DNA from: Metallyticus violacea
Taxonomy: Eukaryota; Arthropoda; Insecta; Mantodea; Metallyticidae
Length of the DNA: 64,000 nucleotides
Assembly (NCBI GenBank): GCA_030762175.1
Contig: CM060846.1
Span: 186,860,041-186,924,040, forward strand
Direction of reading: 5' to 3'
Below, in pieces: positions 1 to 11,108 of this stretch. The position numbers and the translations under genes are program-made. How positions within the stretch are numbered: position 1 is the stretch's first letter; each line of letters starts with the position of its first letter. Below the pieces are notes generated by a model, which had not been told where the DNA came from, ran no database searches, and was given only the letters and a program-made list of their open reading frames with translations.

Positions 1-2360
1 CGATAAATACGTAAAAGAACAGTCCGGTCAGCTCCCTAAGATGTGCCACTTAAAACACGTAAAATACAAGAGAACGTTCACACTAGCTTCTGAGTTGTGC
101 AAAATGCGATGACCAGCATAATTTCCTATTAAACACCAAGCCAAGAAACCTAACTTCGTCTGCGAAAGAGAGTGCGTCTGGGCCAAGATGGAGCGAAGGT
201 GGAGGATACTCCTTGTGGCGCCAGAAGTTCATACAGGCGGTCTTCTCTGCGGAGAAACGGAACCCGCGATTCACACTCCAAGCGTAAAGGCGGTTGAGAC
301 AGCATTGGAGGCGGCGTTCCAAGAGACAGGTTCTCCGAGAGGAAAGATAAATGGCAAAATCGTCTACAAACAACGACGATTGTATTCCTAGCGGTAAACA
401 CTCGGTGATAGAGTTAATAGCAATGGCAAACTGTTTGCAACTAAGTACCGAGCCCTGAGGTACACCGTTCTCTAGAATAAAATTAGATGATAAAACTGAT
501 CCCACGGAACATTAAAAACCCGGTCTTTCATAAATTCCTGAATAAAAACAGACATACGCCCACGTATGTTCCAATCGTGAAGCGTTCGGAGGATACCGCC
601 TCTCCAGCAAGTATCATACGCTTTCTCCAAATCGAAAAACACGGCAACCGTTTGGCACTTCCGAATAAAACCGTCCATTATGTGAGGTGAAAGAGACATA
701 AGATGGTCGACAGAGGAACAGTGACGACGAAAACCGCACTGAGCGTTCGTCAATAGATGCCTCGACTCTAACCACCACATAAGCCGCTCGTTAATCATGC
801 GTTCCATCACCTTGCAGACGCAGCTGGTGAGAGTAATCGGACGGTATCTGGAAGGAAAATGGGGGTCCTTTCCAGGATTAGGTATAGGAATGACGGTGGC
901 CAAACGCCAAGCGCTAGGAAATGTGCCATTACACCCAATAAAATTAAAAGTGCGTAATAAAAAGATTTACCTTCCGCTGACAAATGCTGCAACATAGCAA
1001 CATGAATACCATCTGGCCCTGGTGCACAGTGTCCACAGTTCGTAACGGCATGCTCCAATTCCCTGGAGGCAAAGGGTACATTGTAGCACTCGTGATGGTC
1101 GGAGGCAAAAGAGAAGTCCTTCGACTCGACCTACTCTTTAATTGTGCGAAAAGCAGCAGGAAAATTGGCCGAGCTTGAAACTTCAGCGAAAGTACGTCCT
1201 AAAATATTTGCGACATCAATCGGACACCCGATTTAATATCCTAAGACCGGGTATGGGCGTAAACCTAGGTTTGCCCGCAACGCGGCGTAGTCGTTCCCAA
1301 ACTACGGATGAAGGCGTTGTGCGGTTAAAAGACTAGGTATAAGCAATCCAAGAAGCCTTTTTGCTATCCCTAATGACTCGACGGCATTTGGCGCGCAGTT
1401 GTCTATAGCGAATCATATTTTCTGAAGTAGGATGGCGACGAAAAGCTCGGAGAGCACCCCGGAGTGCACGCAACGCATTCCGGCATTCGTCGGTCAACCA
1501 GGGAACCGGTAAGCGTCTAGGGTGACAAGACGACCGGGGAATAAGCCTGATCTGCGGCTGTTATGATGACCGTACGGAGGTGCTCGATCGCGACGTCGAT
1601 AGATTGAAATTCACACTCTGAAAATTCGGCCATAGATCGAAAGAGAGGCAAGTTCGCCTCTTCAAAGAGCCATTTCGGCGCGCGCTGTGAATGTGCGTTT
1701 GAAGAGAGTACATGGATCTGACACGGAAAGTGGTCACTGGAAAATAAATCGGAGATGACGTTCCAGGTGAAATGTACAGCAAGTGAGGCAGAACAAATGG
1801 ATAAGTCCAAGTATGAAAAGCTGTGAGTGCTGTCAGAAAGAAAAGTAGGTTGACCAGTGTTGAGCAAAATGAGATGGTGACGGTCGAGAAATTCTGCCAA
1901 CATCCTGCCCCCTGACACACTCCGTGTTGGAACCCCACAGTGGATGGTGTGCATTAAAATCTCCCAAAAGTAGGACAGGGGGTGGTATCTGAGACAGAAG
2001 ATTGTCCAGATCAACTATGGCGATAGTGCCGGATGGAGGCAAATAAACAGTGCAGATAGAAAAACTAAGGCCGGAAAAGTGAACTGTAGCTGCAGCAGCT
2101 TGCAAAGGAGTCTGGAGCTGTAGTGAAGTACTGTACACGTCATCTCTAATTAAAATTAGAACTCCGCCGTGAGCGGGAGTGCCATCTGCGGGGGGGAGAT
2201 CAAACCTCACCGAAGAGTATCCGCGCAAATTAAAAGAATCCTGTGGGCGAAGTTTTGGCTCTTGGAGACACACTAGCGGACAGTCAGTAGAGCGTAAAAT
2301 TAACTTGAGGTCAGGTCTGCGACTACGGAGACCACACACATTCCACGAAAGGATAGCCAT
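1..2360 (-). pseudogene. LINE copy 1 ORF2 (APE endonuclease + reverse transcriptase), partial
   Basis: ORF2 carries out target-primed reverse transcription. From the N terminus: APE-type endonuclease with MAILSWNVCGL at 2360, LQEPKL, GDFNAHHPLWGS near 1930 and SSDHFPC near 1730. The reverse transcriptase follows with APGPDGIH (near 1010), YRPITLTSC, QCGFRRH, FDLEKAYD (near 620), NGVPQGSVLS and the catalytic LFVDDFAIYL (near 380-350). The C-terminal part continues past position 1. A frameshift in the endonuclease lies near 1920-1900, and others separate the segments at about 1500, 950 and 500. The active-site motifs remain readable, so decay is moderate. The family resembles arthropod elements annotated as mobile element jockey; exact clade not tested. 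Confidence 0.85.
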
Positions 2361-2398
2361 TGTTAAAATTAGATAAAAGAAGCTAAAAAATTACCACC

Positions 2399-3724
2399 TT
2401 AATTTTTGGACGATCCAGGGCGAATCAAACGTCCTTTTTTCAATCGCGTGGGGCTCGGTGGTTTTTCTGGAGCAGGCACATCCTGTTCCATAGTATCCTC
2501 GGAGGGAGGGATCTCCCTCTGGAAAGCGTCAGCCGATTCCAATGCTTGGAATCGGTTTGAGATGGAGAGAGGCGGTGACGGTGACCGCCTAGCGGGCTTG
2601 CTCCCAGAGCCATCGTGGGAACTCGACCTCCGAGGAAGCGCGGGGCTTTGATTCTTCTGTCTGGTTTTCCCGTCAGTAGTGGACGATTTCAAAAAGTCAG
2701 TCTTTGTTTACACTGTCTTAAATTTGATGGGACTAGCGGCAAAAACAACTGGTTTGGCATTGACAGGGCGTTTTGCAGAGGCAGGCACATTAGAACTGGT
2801 AGCAGCTGTTGAGAACACCAAGTCACAAGTTTGCGTACTACAGTCACGCCGTGAAATTGCGGTTGCTGCAATAGAGCTATAAGTACCCGACTTGGGTACT
2901 GTAGGTTGACAGGACTGAAATCGTTTGCGGGCCTCTACGAAAGAAAGTTTCTCTTTCACCCGTATTTCCTGATGCTGCGTTCCTCACGATAGCGAGGGCA
3001 GTCACGGGAATTGGCAGGGTGGTTTCCACGGCAGTTCACACAAAGGGGAGCAGATGGACATGCACCCTCGTGACTCTCTTGTGCACATGTAGCACAAACC
3101 CGATTTAGGGCTCTTGCAGGACAACCGCGTGTGGCCCAAACGCTGGCACTGGAAACATCGCAGAGGACTAGGAACTTACGGGCGGACGGTTATAACCTCG
3201 TATACTGCCCGGACCTTCTGCGGCATCACAACCCTATTGAAGGTGAGGAATAAGGTTCTAGTTGGCTGTACCTCGCCATCCCTTTTCACTTGAACTCGAT
3301 AAACGGAAGTCACATTTTAATCCGCCAAATAGCCCTGAATTTATGCATCGGACATGCCGTCCAGTACAGAGGTAGTAATTATCCCTCTGGAAGAACTGAG
3401 GGTTCCATGCGCTTCAACTCGGATTGGGTATCCGTGGAGCAAAATGGCCTTAAAAAGGGCATTGGTTTGAAAAACACCTGTCGTCTCAACTAATAAGGCA
3501 CCGTTGGGTTGACGCGTGCATGATTTCACAGGGCCAGATATGATGTCCAGTCCTTTTTGAATAATAAAATGGTTTACACGATTAAAAGACTGACCTTCCT
3601 CTGTTCGGTTAATTACTAGGAAACGAGGGAATGGGTCCTCAGTAACCTCTTTTACGTCCACTCTCTACCTGTTTGTATTTGGATGATGATTATCGTGCAC
3701 CATAGCGAATTCATCCTCCACCAT
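2399..3724 (-). pseudogene. LINE copy 1 ORF1 (gag-like RNA-binding protein), broken
   Basis: ORF1 of non-LTR elements encodes a nucleic-acid-binding protein that packages the element RNA. The start at 3724 (MVEDE) is chosen because the same MVEDE start is present in the second copy at 19669. The N-terminal segment (MDVKEVTED, 3661-3341) is followed by a CCHC zinc-knuckle block around 3200-3000, including CFQCQR. A basic, Ser/Pro-rich C-terminal part ends with GRLIRPGSSKN at 2399. Breaks seen: a stop (TAG) before the RVDVKEV segment, a stop after DGMSDA, a one-base deletion near 2970 relative to the other copy, and another break near 2700. Where the other copy has stops, this copy keeps Tyr codons, so the damage is independent. 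Confidence 0.8.
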
Positions 3725-4145
3725 TATAGCTGTCTCCGATGGCAGGCTGCTTCCTGGGCGACACCCCGGTTTAGGTTAGTTGCCCTGGCCTGGAACAAGT
3801 AACCTCAGGGTCACACCTTCCTGAGTATAGACAAAGGGACCCAAGAGCCTGCAGGAAGTTTACAGCGCATGTAATGGCCCCTCCCCGGGCCTGGCCTTTA
3901 CCAGGAGATACGCTCACGCCCTACCTGATGACCCCGTGCTGGGAGTCACGCTATTATCCAGTCACATTTGACCGTGTCAAACACGGGGGTAACCTTCAGA
4001 CTAAAAGCAGGGAGGTTTAAAAGTTAAAAGTAAAAAAGGAGACGAACTAAAAAGGAGTCAACGCGCTAAGCGCGGACCTATGGGAGCAGCTCGGGTGCCT
4101 CGGGGTCTCTACGCCCCGTACCCAAAAAATTGGGCCCCCGAGGGG

Positions 4146-5250
4146 AAGAAGTGGGAAAGGCATCAATGTGGAATGAGGGAGAAAGATTGAGAAAAGAATT
4201 TTGGAAAGAGATAATAATAAGAATTAAAGATATTGAAAACCAGGAAATATTAGCAAATCTTCGTAATAAAAATGGGTTAGATATATTGAAATTTGTAACT
4301 AGGGTGGAAGGGTTAAAACAGCAGTAATAAACTTTAATGTGTAAAAAAACCAGGGCATTGTAATTTGGAATGTAAGCAGGATTCTTATACATCATGGTGT
4401 TAATGTGCATAAGATCCAAAGAAAGGACAGATTGATAGTAAATTTTTAGATTGGTTTTGATAATGTTAGAAATGTGGGATTGTTAGTGCAGATATCGCAA
4501 TTATTTATTATAATGCAGGTCAAGTATATTAATCTGTGAAATGTGTTTACTATAAAATTGGCAAATAATAGTTATTTTTTGTGTTTGTGTATATTTATGA
4601 ATATGGTTAAACATGGGTCTATCAATGAACAATCACTGATGAGCCAAAGACCAAGGTACATAGTAACTGTGAACTGTTTATGTAGGGATAATTCAATAGA
4701 ATGAAGATTTACATTTCCAAAAGAGCTTCGAGATCTTGACCAGGTAAGGCAAGCACATTGAAACTGCATTCTTGTATCGTTTGGCTAAAAACTGGTTTTT
4801 AATGTGTCAAGAAATAGTAAGAGGAACGCTTACCAATCTAATATTAAGGGGAATGCTTACCAACTCGTGTATAATCAAAATGTAGAAAGGAATAAATAAT
4901 TAACGCCCGTTTTTTTTTCTACAAAGGCGATGTACACTGATAATACAATGATATACTGAAAAAGGATTTAATTTTAAGGTAGAAATCGTTCCAGGCCTAA
5001 GTTTAGGTTACCTCCCCGGCAATGTAGCAAGAAAATGTTTTCCCAATGAGTAGATTTTCATTGTATTTAATTAAAAAAAATATAATCTGGTAGTATTAAG
5101 AAAAATGCTTACCAACAAGTAAATTTTTAAAACTAATGTATAAACAAAATGTAGCAAGTAAAATTTTTTACTAATAAGTAGATTTCAATTGTATTCCATT
5201 TAAATAACATATTTTCAATTAAATAACTTAATCTGGCTGCTGCCCAGAGA
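4146..5250. other. AT-rich intronic DNA, no gene
   Basis: No coding region is supported. The phrase 'taccaa' with preceding 'gaacgctt/aatgctt' recurs near 4826, 4854 and 5107, and 'aatgtag-aag' recurs near 4880, 5022 and 5149, so an old dispersed or tandem repeat is likely. A SINE fragment interrupts it. Confidence 0.5.
4895..5024 (-). repeat. SINE family B, 3' fragment
   Basis: On the minus strand this reads as the tail of the tRNA-derived SINE seen whole at 35350 and 63315. It has the words 'gccggggaggtaacc', 'taaacttaggcctggaac' and the end 'aaaaacgggcgttaa'. The tRNA-like head is missing. Flanking words 'aatgtagaaaggaa' and 'aatgtagcaagaaaa' could be a decayed target-site duplication. 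Confidence 0.6.
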
Positions 5251-5450
5251 GACTGGGGTGTGGAAAGGGTGGAGGGGTGAAGGGGAGGGGGTGAAGAGGG
5301 GGAGGAGTGAAGGGCGCTAGGAGTTTAGCACCTCTTAGTTTGACCTTGAAATAGGGGTAGTTTAGAGTTAGTTTTTATTTTAGGGGTAGTTTTTATTTTA
5401 GGGGTAGTTTTTATTTTATGGGTAGTTTTTATTTTTAGGTGTAGTTTTTT
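5250..5450. repeat. G-rich tract followed by ~21-bp minisatellite
   Basis: Positions 5250-5321 are almost pure purine with many runs of three to five G. From 5352 to 5450 the unit 'aggggtagtttttatttt' is repeated about five times with small changes. The G runs could form a quadruplex; that is inference only. Confidence 0.75.
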
Positions 5451-5599
5451 CTAACCCCTATAAATAGGACATGGGCTAAAGTGGTATCTTTACTACTGAC
5501 ATATAATAACAATTATTAGTATTATTTGCACTTACTCCTGTCTTAATTAGATGTAATATCCAAATATACAGGTCATCAATATATATATAGTGGTCATAG

Positions 5600-5656
5600 C
5601 ACTAGGTCTGTTTCACCGCCTCTGGTGCCTCATTAGTAAAAACGGGCATTAAACAC
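5600..5656 (+). repeat. SINE family B, tail only
   Basis: Matches the last ~55 bases of the full SINE B copies: 'caccgcctctggtgcctca' then 'aaaaacgggcattaaacac'. The head is absent, typical of a 5'-truncated insertion. Confidence 0.6.
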
Positions 5657-5724
5657 TATAGGTCTGATTCCCGGGCGACAGGCTAAGCATTAGTGTATAA
5701 AATGCTTCTTACAACGTCGGCGAC

Positions 5725-6135
5725 ACAAATGAATTATGAAACTTTATAGTAGATGTTGAACGTGTCCTCCCTCCTGTCCTATACAAGCTAATATCACTGG
5801 AATATTCAGTCACTCATCTAAGCTCATCAACGAAATTCTGCTCATTTCATGTTCAATAGTAGCCTGGAGTACCTCTAATATATGCGAAGTATTTGTTTCC
5901 ATACTATCACATCAATAAATATCACAATTGGCGAACTCGAGAGATCGCCAAGGCCACAAACCAGCATGGTTATTGTATAATCAAATATCCTATTAATTGA
6001 TTTGATGCAACTTGAGCCTTATTGTGGAATGCTGTTGGAACCAACCCTACAGTTCCTCTTCTAACAACTGCTGAAGAAAGTGAATTATGATCAGTGTTAC
6101 ACACAGATATATTGTCTACTGCGACTAGTATGCCG
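5725..6135 (-). pseudogene. Mariner-like transposase C-terminal relic
   Basis: Read on the minus strand, a broken frame gives AGLWPWRSLEF, then VLQATIEHEMSRIS and finally CIGQEGGHVQHLL. This resembles the C-terminal end of the insect IS630-Tc1-mariner transposases seen at 28664-29829 (which end HIEHLL) and at 56589. Several stops and frameshifts are present. No terminal inverted repeats were found. The assignment rests on weak similarity. Confidence 0.4.
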
Positions 6136-6440
6136 TGCATGTATCCCGTCTTATGCGGCGTGAGTCACGTGTTCTTGGTCGACCTTAAGGTTATAGATGC
6201 TTAACCATCCGGGAGAGTGGAGAAGAACGCGCAACGGGAGCAACGGGTAATACATGGAGTCCCTCCAAAACGGCCCTGTCCTTATGTCCGTATATGATCC
6301 TGTAGTTAGTATTTTTATTGAATGTACATATTAAGTAAATAATTTCATTTTGATGGCGTTATTAATTACCATACTTTGTATTTATTTCCACCCAGCCATA
6401 CTTTTTACTAATTATAGAAAATGTTTAAAAGACTACGAAC

Positions 6441-6714
6441 GTGATGGGCTGAGGTAACGCAGAGGAACTCTGCTGGTGCACCAGAGTCAACTTGAAGACT
6501 GGCTGGCACGATGTGTGCCGTGAGCTCAGGCAAGACCCGAACTCTTATCTCCTGACTCACAGATCCAGCTGAACTGTTAGCAACACAGGAATACACGCTG
6601 GCGTCTTCGATCTGAATACCACGCAACAATAGCGATCCTCCCAGCAACGAACGTCGTTCTCCAAGGCTCATATACATGTGCTCCACCAGGTCTGCTTCGT
6701 TTTTCCGGTACCAC
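6441..6714 (-). CDS. Dscam-family cell-adhesion protein, Ig-domain exon (3' half of domain)
   Basis: Internal exon of a Dscam-like immunoglobulin-superfamily receptor, a membrane protein used in neuronal wiring and self-avoidance in arthropods. On the minus strand it starts after ATTTATTTTCAG (6715 onward) with phase 2, so its first base completes a Trp codon begun in the exon at 58180. It encodes WYRKNEADLVEHMYMS, then the hallmark EDASVYSCVANSSAG with the second Ig cysteine, a strand-G segment (SQEIRVRVLPE) and the start of the next Ig domain (VDSGAPAEFLC). The donor is uncertain: GTTCGT at 6440 or GTAGTC four bases further on. The exon encodes about 91 residues with no stop. The next exons are not visible down to position 1. 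The family call is strong; which Dscam paralogue is not determined. Confidence 0.85.
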
Positions 6715-7665
6715 CTGAAAATAAATATCATGTGTACACATTTTACTGCATTTGAAGCTTACTTTCATTTTCAAACGTTTTAATGTCCATAAGACTATTA
6801 TCTGTAGTATTTCATAATGTAGTTATTACAATTTAGAGAGATTTAAAATTATTCTTAAGCCATTCAGTGGCGAAATCATATAGGGAGTAGTGTGGGTAGT
6901 ATATGACTTGTCTTAATATTTAATTTCTGTATACGTTTATTTAATTTAACTGTGTATTGCTAATACTTTTTGTAACTCGCCCCTGTATCAAATGTTTCAA
7001 TACAGTACACCTTGCTTTTTCATTTTCACAATATAATAATTCTAATGACTTAGATTTCTGAATTTTCTTTTAATATTTTATAATCTACCATAAGCTGTTC
7101 AATAAAGACTGATTATACTTTTTCAAACATAATTTCTCGCGGAAACATTTTTCTTTCAAATATTTTGTTAGCTTAATGGTTAATGAACACTGGTAATAAT
7201 TTCATTGTATTCACTTACGGTTTCGGCCTGTGAGAAGTGTGAAAGTTGATATATGTTCAGTTCTGCCTACAGTAAAATGGACACGCAACGAACAATAATC
7301 TGCTCTGAAATTCTGCTTTCGTCTCAACAAATCTTCAGCTGAGGCCTATGGAATGCTACAGCGGGTTTATGAAGAGTTTGTTCTTCCTTTAGCACAGCTG
7401 AAATATGGTTTAAATTATTTAAGAGGAGAGGTAATCAACTGAAAAGGATGGTGAACCCAGCGCTTCAGTTCGTGCTCTAACGGAAGAAAACATTAACACC
7501 TCTACTTTCATTTTCCATCGTTAGAAGCAGTGGTGAAGGCTGTGGAGGCATTTCTGAAGGACCTGTTTAAGTTATTTGGTTAGTTGTTTAATGTTCGATA
7601 ATTTAAAACCACAGCTATAGCATATATTTGTAGAATACCACTTCTTCTTTTAGAAGTTCAATATT

Positions 7666-7695
7666 GACGACGACGACGACGACAACAACAACAAC

Positions 7696-7759
<64 letters not shown>
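7666..7759. repeat. Compound trinucleotide microsatellite (GAC)n(AAC)n(AAT)n
   Basis: Successive pure blocks of GAC, AAC and AAT triplets over about 94 bases. Confidence 0.95.
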
Positions 7760-8163
7760 TAATTCATTAACTTCACCACTCATGAATGGTAATTTAAAAA
7801 TAGTCTTTCAGAGCATACAAATGTGAATCTCACGAACAATTTTAAGCTTAGAGAGGTTTTCACAGATAAAAAAATTATACTTCGGTAAAATAAATTCGTG
7901 GTAATGAAGGAAGGCCAGATACGAAACAGCAATGAAATTGTCTGGCAGTGGCGTATAGAAAAAAAATGGAATATTTAAAACTGATTCTATGAATTTGCAT
8001 TATAAAGTGTGGGTAGAAAAAAATTACTGTCAACAGTCATGAGTAGATCTTCTGATCTTAGTGAGCTTTCATTCTGTGTTTAAGGGAATGACTGGATAAA
8101 CAAGCTCCACATAAGGCGAATGTGGTTACTACTGTAAAATTTATCGTGAAAGGCAGGGTTTTA

Positions 8164-8211
8164 GTTTATTTTATTTTATTTCATTTATTTATTTATTTAT
8201 TTATTTATTTT
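8164..8211. repeat. (TTTA)n microsatellite
   Basis: Tetranucleotide repeat TTTA/TTTTA, slightly interrupted at the start. Confidence 0.9.
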
Positions 8212-9042
8212 GCCTTTCTGCTATGAAGTAATGTAGCGATGGTAGATTTTAGAATTAAACCGACAGGAGACTACATATTTCAAATTATCCATTCTATCAT
8301 TCTTAACAATATTGGTTTTCCCAGCTTTCCAAAGAGCATAACTATGATTCCTTTAAAGGGAGTATTGAGAGGATTGTCGAAGTTTTTTGGAGCGTTGATC
8401 AGAAAATAGATCAAGTAAAGTATGGAACCACACAGATAGCAGCCTCAAACATGCTAAAGCAGGAAATTTATTTGTTTGTTTTATTCAGAACATCTGAGAC
8501 CTTTCAATCGTTTTTCTTCGGAGCGTATGGAAGGATAACATAACGAGAAAAAAAAAACAGAGAGAGAGAGAGAGTTAAGAGTAAAGGAGAGATGCTATAA
8601 CATGAACTGTGAAGGAAAGAGGACATTATTATTCATAATAAGCTTTTAGAGCCGATATAAAATTGTGGAAATAAACCAGACAGATTTTCAAGATCTGCAG
8701 TGTTTGGTCTGTTAATGGCATTGGGGCTGCTAGTTTTAGATTTTGCATATCGCAACATCTGTGAAACCCCGGAATAAAAAACTTCTGAAAGACAATATCA
8801 AAATAGAGAGGATATGCATGTTCTGAAAAAAAATTCTGAATAATTACGCGTTTAGAACACTAAAAAGTTGTGTTCAACTGGCGGGAAATCATATAATTCA
8901 TCCAATAGATCGATTCACTTACGAATGGAAAAGAGCTACGAGATTGTACTTTTATTATTATTTACTGTTTTAACTGAAGCTTCTTATGCAAAATTCAATA
9001 TCTTGGTTGAGCGTCGTTTACAAGAATGAAAATTGTTAATAG

Positions 9043-9345
9043 TTTTTATTCGTTTGATTGATTTATTTATGGACGCTCTTCAACATCTCGGGTCATCAGC
9101 GTCGCATTCAACTCAGAGTGTGAAACGGCCTACAAATTTTACTCAGAGACCTCTCTTTCAGGCTTGAGGTTTTTTCGTGCCGTAAATGTACGACACGGCA
9201 CCCACGGCTTTACTTCCTTTCCCAAGGAAGCCATACTTAGGATTTTTACACCCGAAAAAATCCATCGGTTCTGGCCGGGTTTGAACTCACGATCTTGGGG
9301 ACTTAGGAGGCAAGTATGGCTACCACTACACCACCAGGACCGAGC
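9043..9345 (-). repeat. SINE family A (tRNA-derived), with 13-bp TSD
   Basis: Complete SINE on the minus strand. The 5' head reads 'ggtggtgtagtggtagcc' (box A-like) and 'gagttcaaacccgg' (box B-like), as in a tRNA gene. The body contains 'aaaatcctaagtatggctt' and 'cctcaagcctgaaagaga', and the 3' end is 'gaagagcgtccataaata'. It is flanked by identical 13-base copies of AAATTGTTAATAG at 9030-9042 and 9346-9358. Related copies are at 21410, 36138 and 53611-54185. It is transcribed by RNA polymerase III and mobilised by a partner LINE, by family analogy. Confidence 0.9.
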
Positions 9346-9611
9346 AAATTGTTAATAGGAAATACAGATAATCATAAAGATAGTGATTAAGAACAAATCA
9401 TCTTCTTCCTTTAATGAACAGTACAGCGAGAAGGAGTGATGTGACAAAAACTTATTTTGACCGAACTTCATTTTTAAACTTATAACTAGAAGTTTGTTCC
9501 GGGCTTAGGAGCCGTGGTCTGTTGGAGCTAAGGAGTCTAAACGTTTCATCCCCACCTGCGGAGGATAACTTCAGTGGCGCGGTCTGAGTCTTCTGGGCGA
9601 AGGTCCTGGCA

Positions 9612-9730
9612 CGACTGAAATGCCAGCTAGAGGGGTTATATTTATATACGAACTGCTCAAAGAGGTTCGGCTGGAGCAGGGGGGTGTACTCGGAGGGTGG
9701 GGCATCTCCGCTCTGATGGGTGATTCACGG
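9612..9730 (-). repeat. Inverted terminal arm of Penelope-like element (left)
   Basis: The reverse complement contains 'atcagagcggagatgcccc', 'tatataaatataac' and 'agctggcatttcag', in the same order as 10541-10637. The arms are about 80% alike with a few indels. Confidence 0.8.
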
Positions 9731-9734
9731 ATTT

Positions 9735-10530
9735 TCTGGTTAGCAAAAAACCAGATGGGAAGGTGGGACACACAGTTTACCGCAAACTCACACACCAACC
9801 GGTATCTGAACAAAAATTTAAACCATCACCCGAAGCGGAAACGCGCGATAATAAAGGCCCTCACTGACCGCGCTGCTCGTATCTGCGAGCCTGACTCTTT
9901 GCAACAGGAACTCCGGCATCTGGAACGGGATCTATCTTCAAATGGCTACACAGCACAAGTAGTACGCAGAGCAATACGCCCATTCACACACCACCCGGCC
10001 ACACATGATTCGCCCAGGAGCAATGGAATTGCTTTCCTGCCGTACTTCAACAAGGTTACCCACAGAATTTGACGCCTACTCAAAAGCCACAACGTCAAAA
10101 CCATTTTCAAGCCTACCAAGCAAATCAATACTTTGCTACGCTCGGCCAAAGATCCCAGGGACTCGCTCGTTTCGGCCGGCGTCTATCGGATTCCTTGTTC
10201 CTGCGGTCCTGTATACATAGGCACCACTCAACGAAGTGTTAACACACGGATCTCCGAACACAAGAGATGCTGCCGTCTGGGCCATACGGACAAGTCCGCG
10301 GTCGCAGAACATGCAATGTGGGCAGGCGGAGAACACACTATCCAATATAATGAAAGATCTGTTCTCTCATCAGTACCATACTACCACGCTAGATTACAAC
10401 GCAAATCAATAGAAATCTACATGCACCTTAATAATTTCACCAAAAAGGGAGAGGCTCTCAAACTGAGCAAAACCTGGCATCCGATATTAGAGCATATAAA
10501 ACAAGCCCACATTCGCAAAATTCACGCGAA
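9735..10530 (+). pseudogene. Penelope-like RT thumb + GIY-YIG endonuclease fragment
   Basis: The frame is open from the left arm to 10069, hits a TGA at 10070-10072 and continues in the same frame to 10747. The first part (HTNRYLNKNLNHHPKRKR, then RDLSSNGYTAQVVRRAIR) matches the C-terminal RT region of Penelope-like elements. After the stop come RLLKSHNVKTIFKPTKQ and the GIY-YIG core GVYRIPCSCGPVYIGTT, then NTRISEHKR with the conserved Arg, and the His-containing AVAEHAMWAGGEH. The cysteine pair in CSCG is the insert typical of Penelope endonucleases. The RT catalytic palm is absent. One nonsense change (probably GGA to TGA, inferred from context) is the only break, so this copy is fairly young. 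Confidence 0.85.
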
Positions 10531-10640
10531 CCAATCACCGATCAGAGCGGAGATGCCCCGCCCTCCAAGTACTCCAGCCAAACCAATCCTCTTCCAGCAT
10601 TCTGTATATAAATATAACACCTCCAGCTGGCATTTCAGGG
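10523..10640 (+). repeat. Inverted terminal arm of Penelope-like element (right)
   Basis: Faces the arm at 9612-9730. It contains 'agcggagatgccccgccct', 'tatataaatataacacc' and 'ctggcatttcag'. The endonuclease frame reads through it to a stop at 10747. Confidence 0.8.
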
Positions 10641-11108
10641 AGTACGGGCGCGTCAGTCGGAAAGGAAGCACTATCTGCGAGGCACCCCGAGCGACAGGGC
10701 ACGAGTTCAGGTACATCGCAGTCGGCGAGCGACGCGGGCCGCAATAGGGGAAGGGCACAGTAGTCGGACTACCGCGGCTGCAGGCAGCTACCGCCAAACA
10801 CAGTATAGCTGAGTAGGGTAGCCTGACCGCAGCCAACAGTCTCTGACTGGAATCTAAGGCGCCTTTCGGAGTTATCCGCTTCTCCTCGTGCTTTTTAGCG
10901 CTCACTAGCTGCTCTTTCTCTCAATCTATACTATTTTCCTCTGTATATCTTGGTATATATATTTTTTCCCCTGTTATGGTATTATCTAAGTTAGGTACCA
11001 CTGCAAACAGGCTTTCCTGCTTAGCAGTAGCTCATTAGGCTATACATTCTTCTTTTTCTCCTCCTAGATTTAGTGTTTCATAATTTAGTTAATCTTAAGA
11101 TACTAACA

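Larger units (their letters stand above)
1..4145 (-). mobile_element. I/Jockey-type LINE, copy 1 (3' part outside window)
   Basis: Non-LTR retrotransposon read from 4145 down to the window edge. Its 5' UTR (4145-3725), ORF1 (3724-2399) and ORF2 endonuclease and reverse transcriptase (from 2360 down) match a second copy at 14129-20096 in order and in most of the sequence. The 5' end is placed at the GAGGGG next to position 4145, where the two copies stop resembling each other. The RNase H region and 3' UTR would lie before position 1. Both ORFs are broken by several frameshifts and stops, so this copy is dead. It lies on the same strand as the Dscam exon at 6441-6714 and therefore in the intron 3' of that exon. 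No target-site duplication can be checked because the other end is missing. Confidence 0.9.
6718..9029. other. Intronic DNA, no gene
   Basis: AT-rich sequence with no supported coding region apart from the listed microsatellites. A short (GA)n run lies near 8560-8575. Confidence 0.5.

Noticed and set aside
9164..9355. A 63-codon frame, with similar ones at 35157, 36097, 53845 and 63250
   Set aside because: They lie wholly or largely within tRNA-derived SINE copies and follow the repeat consensus, not a protein.
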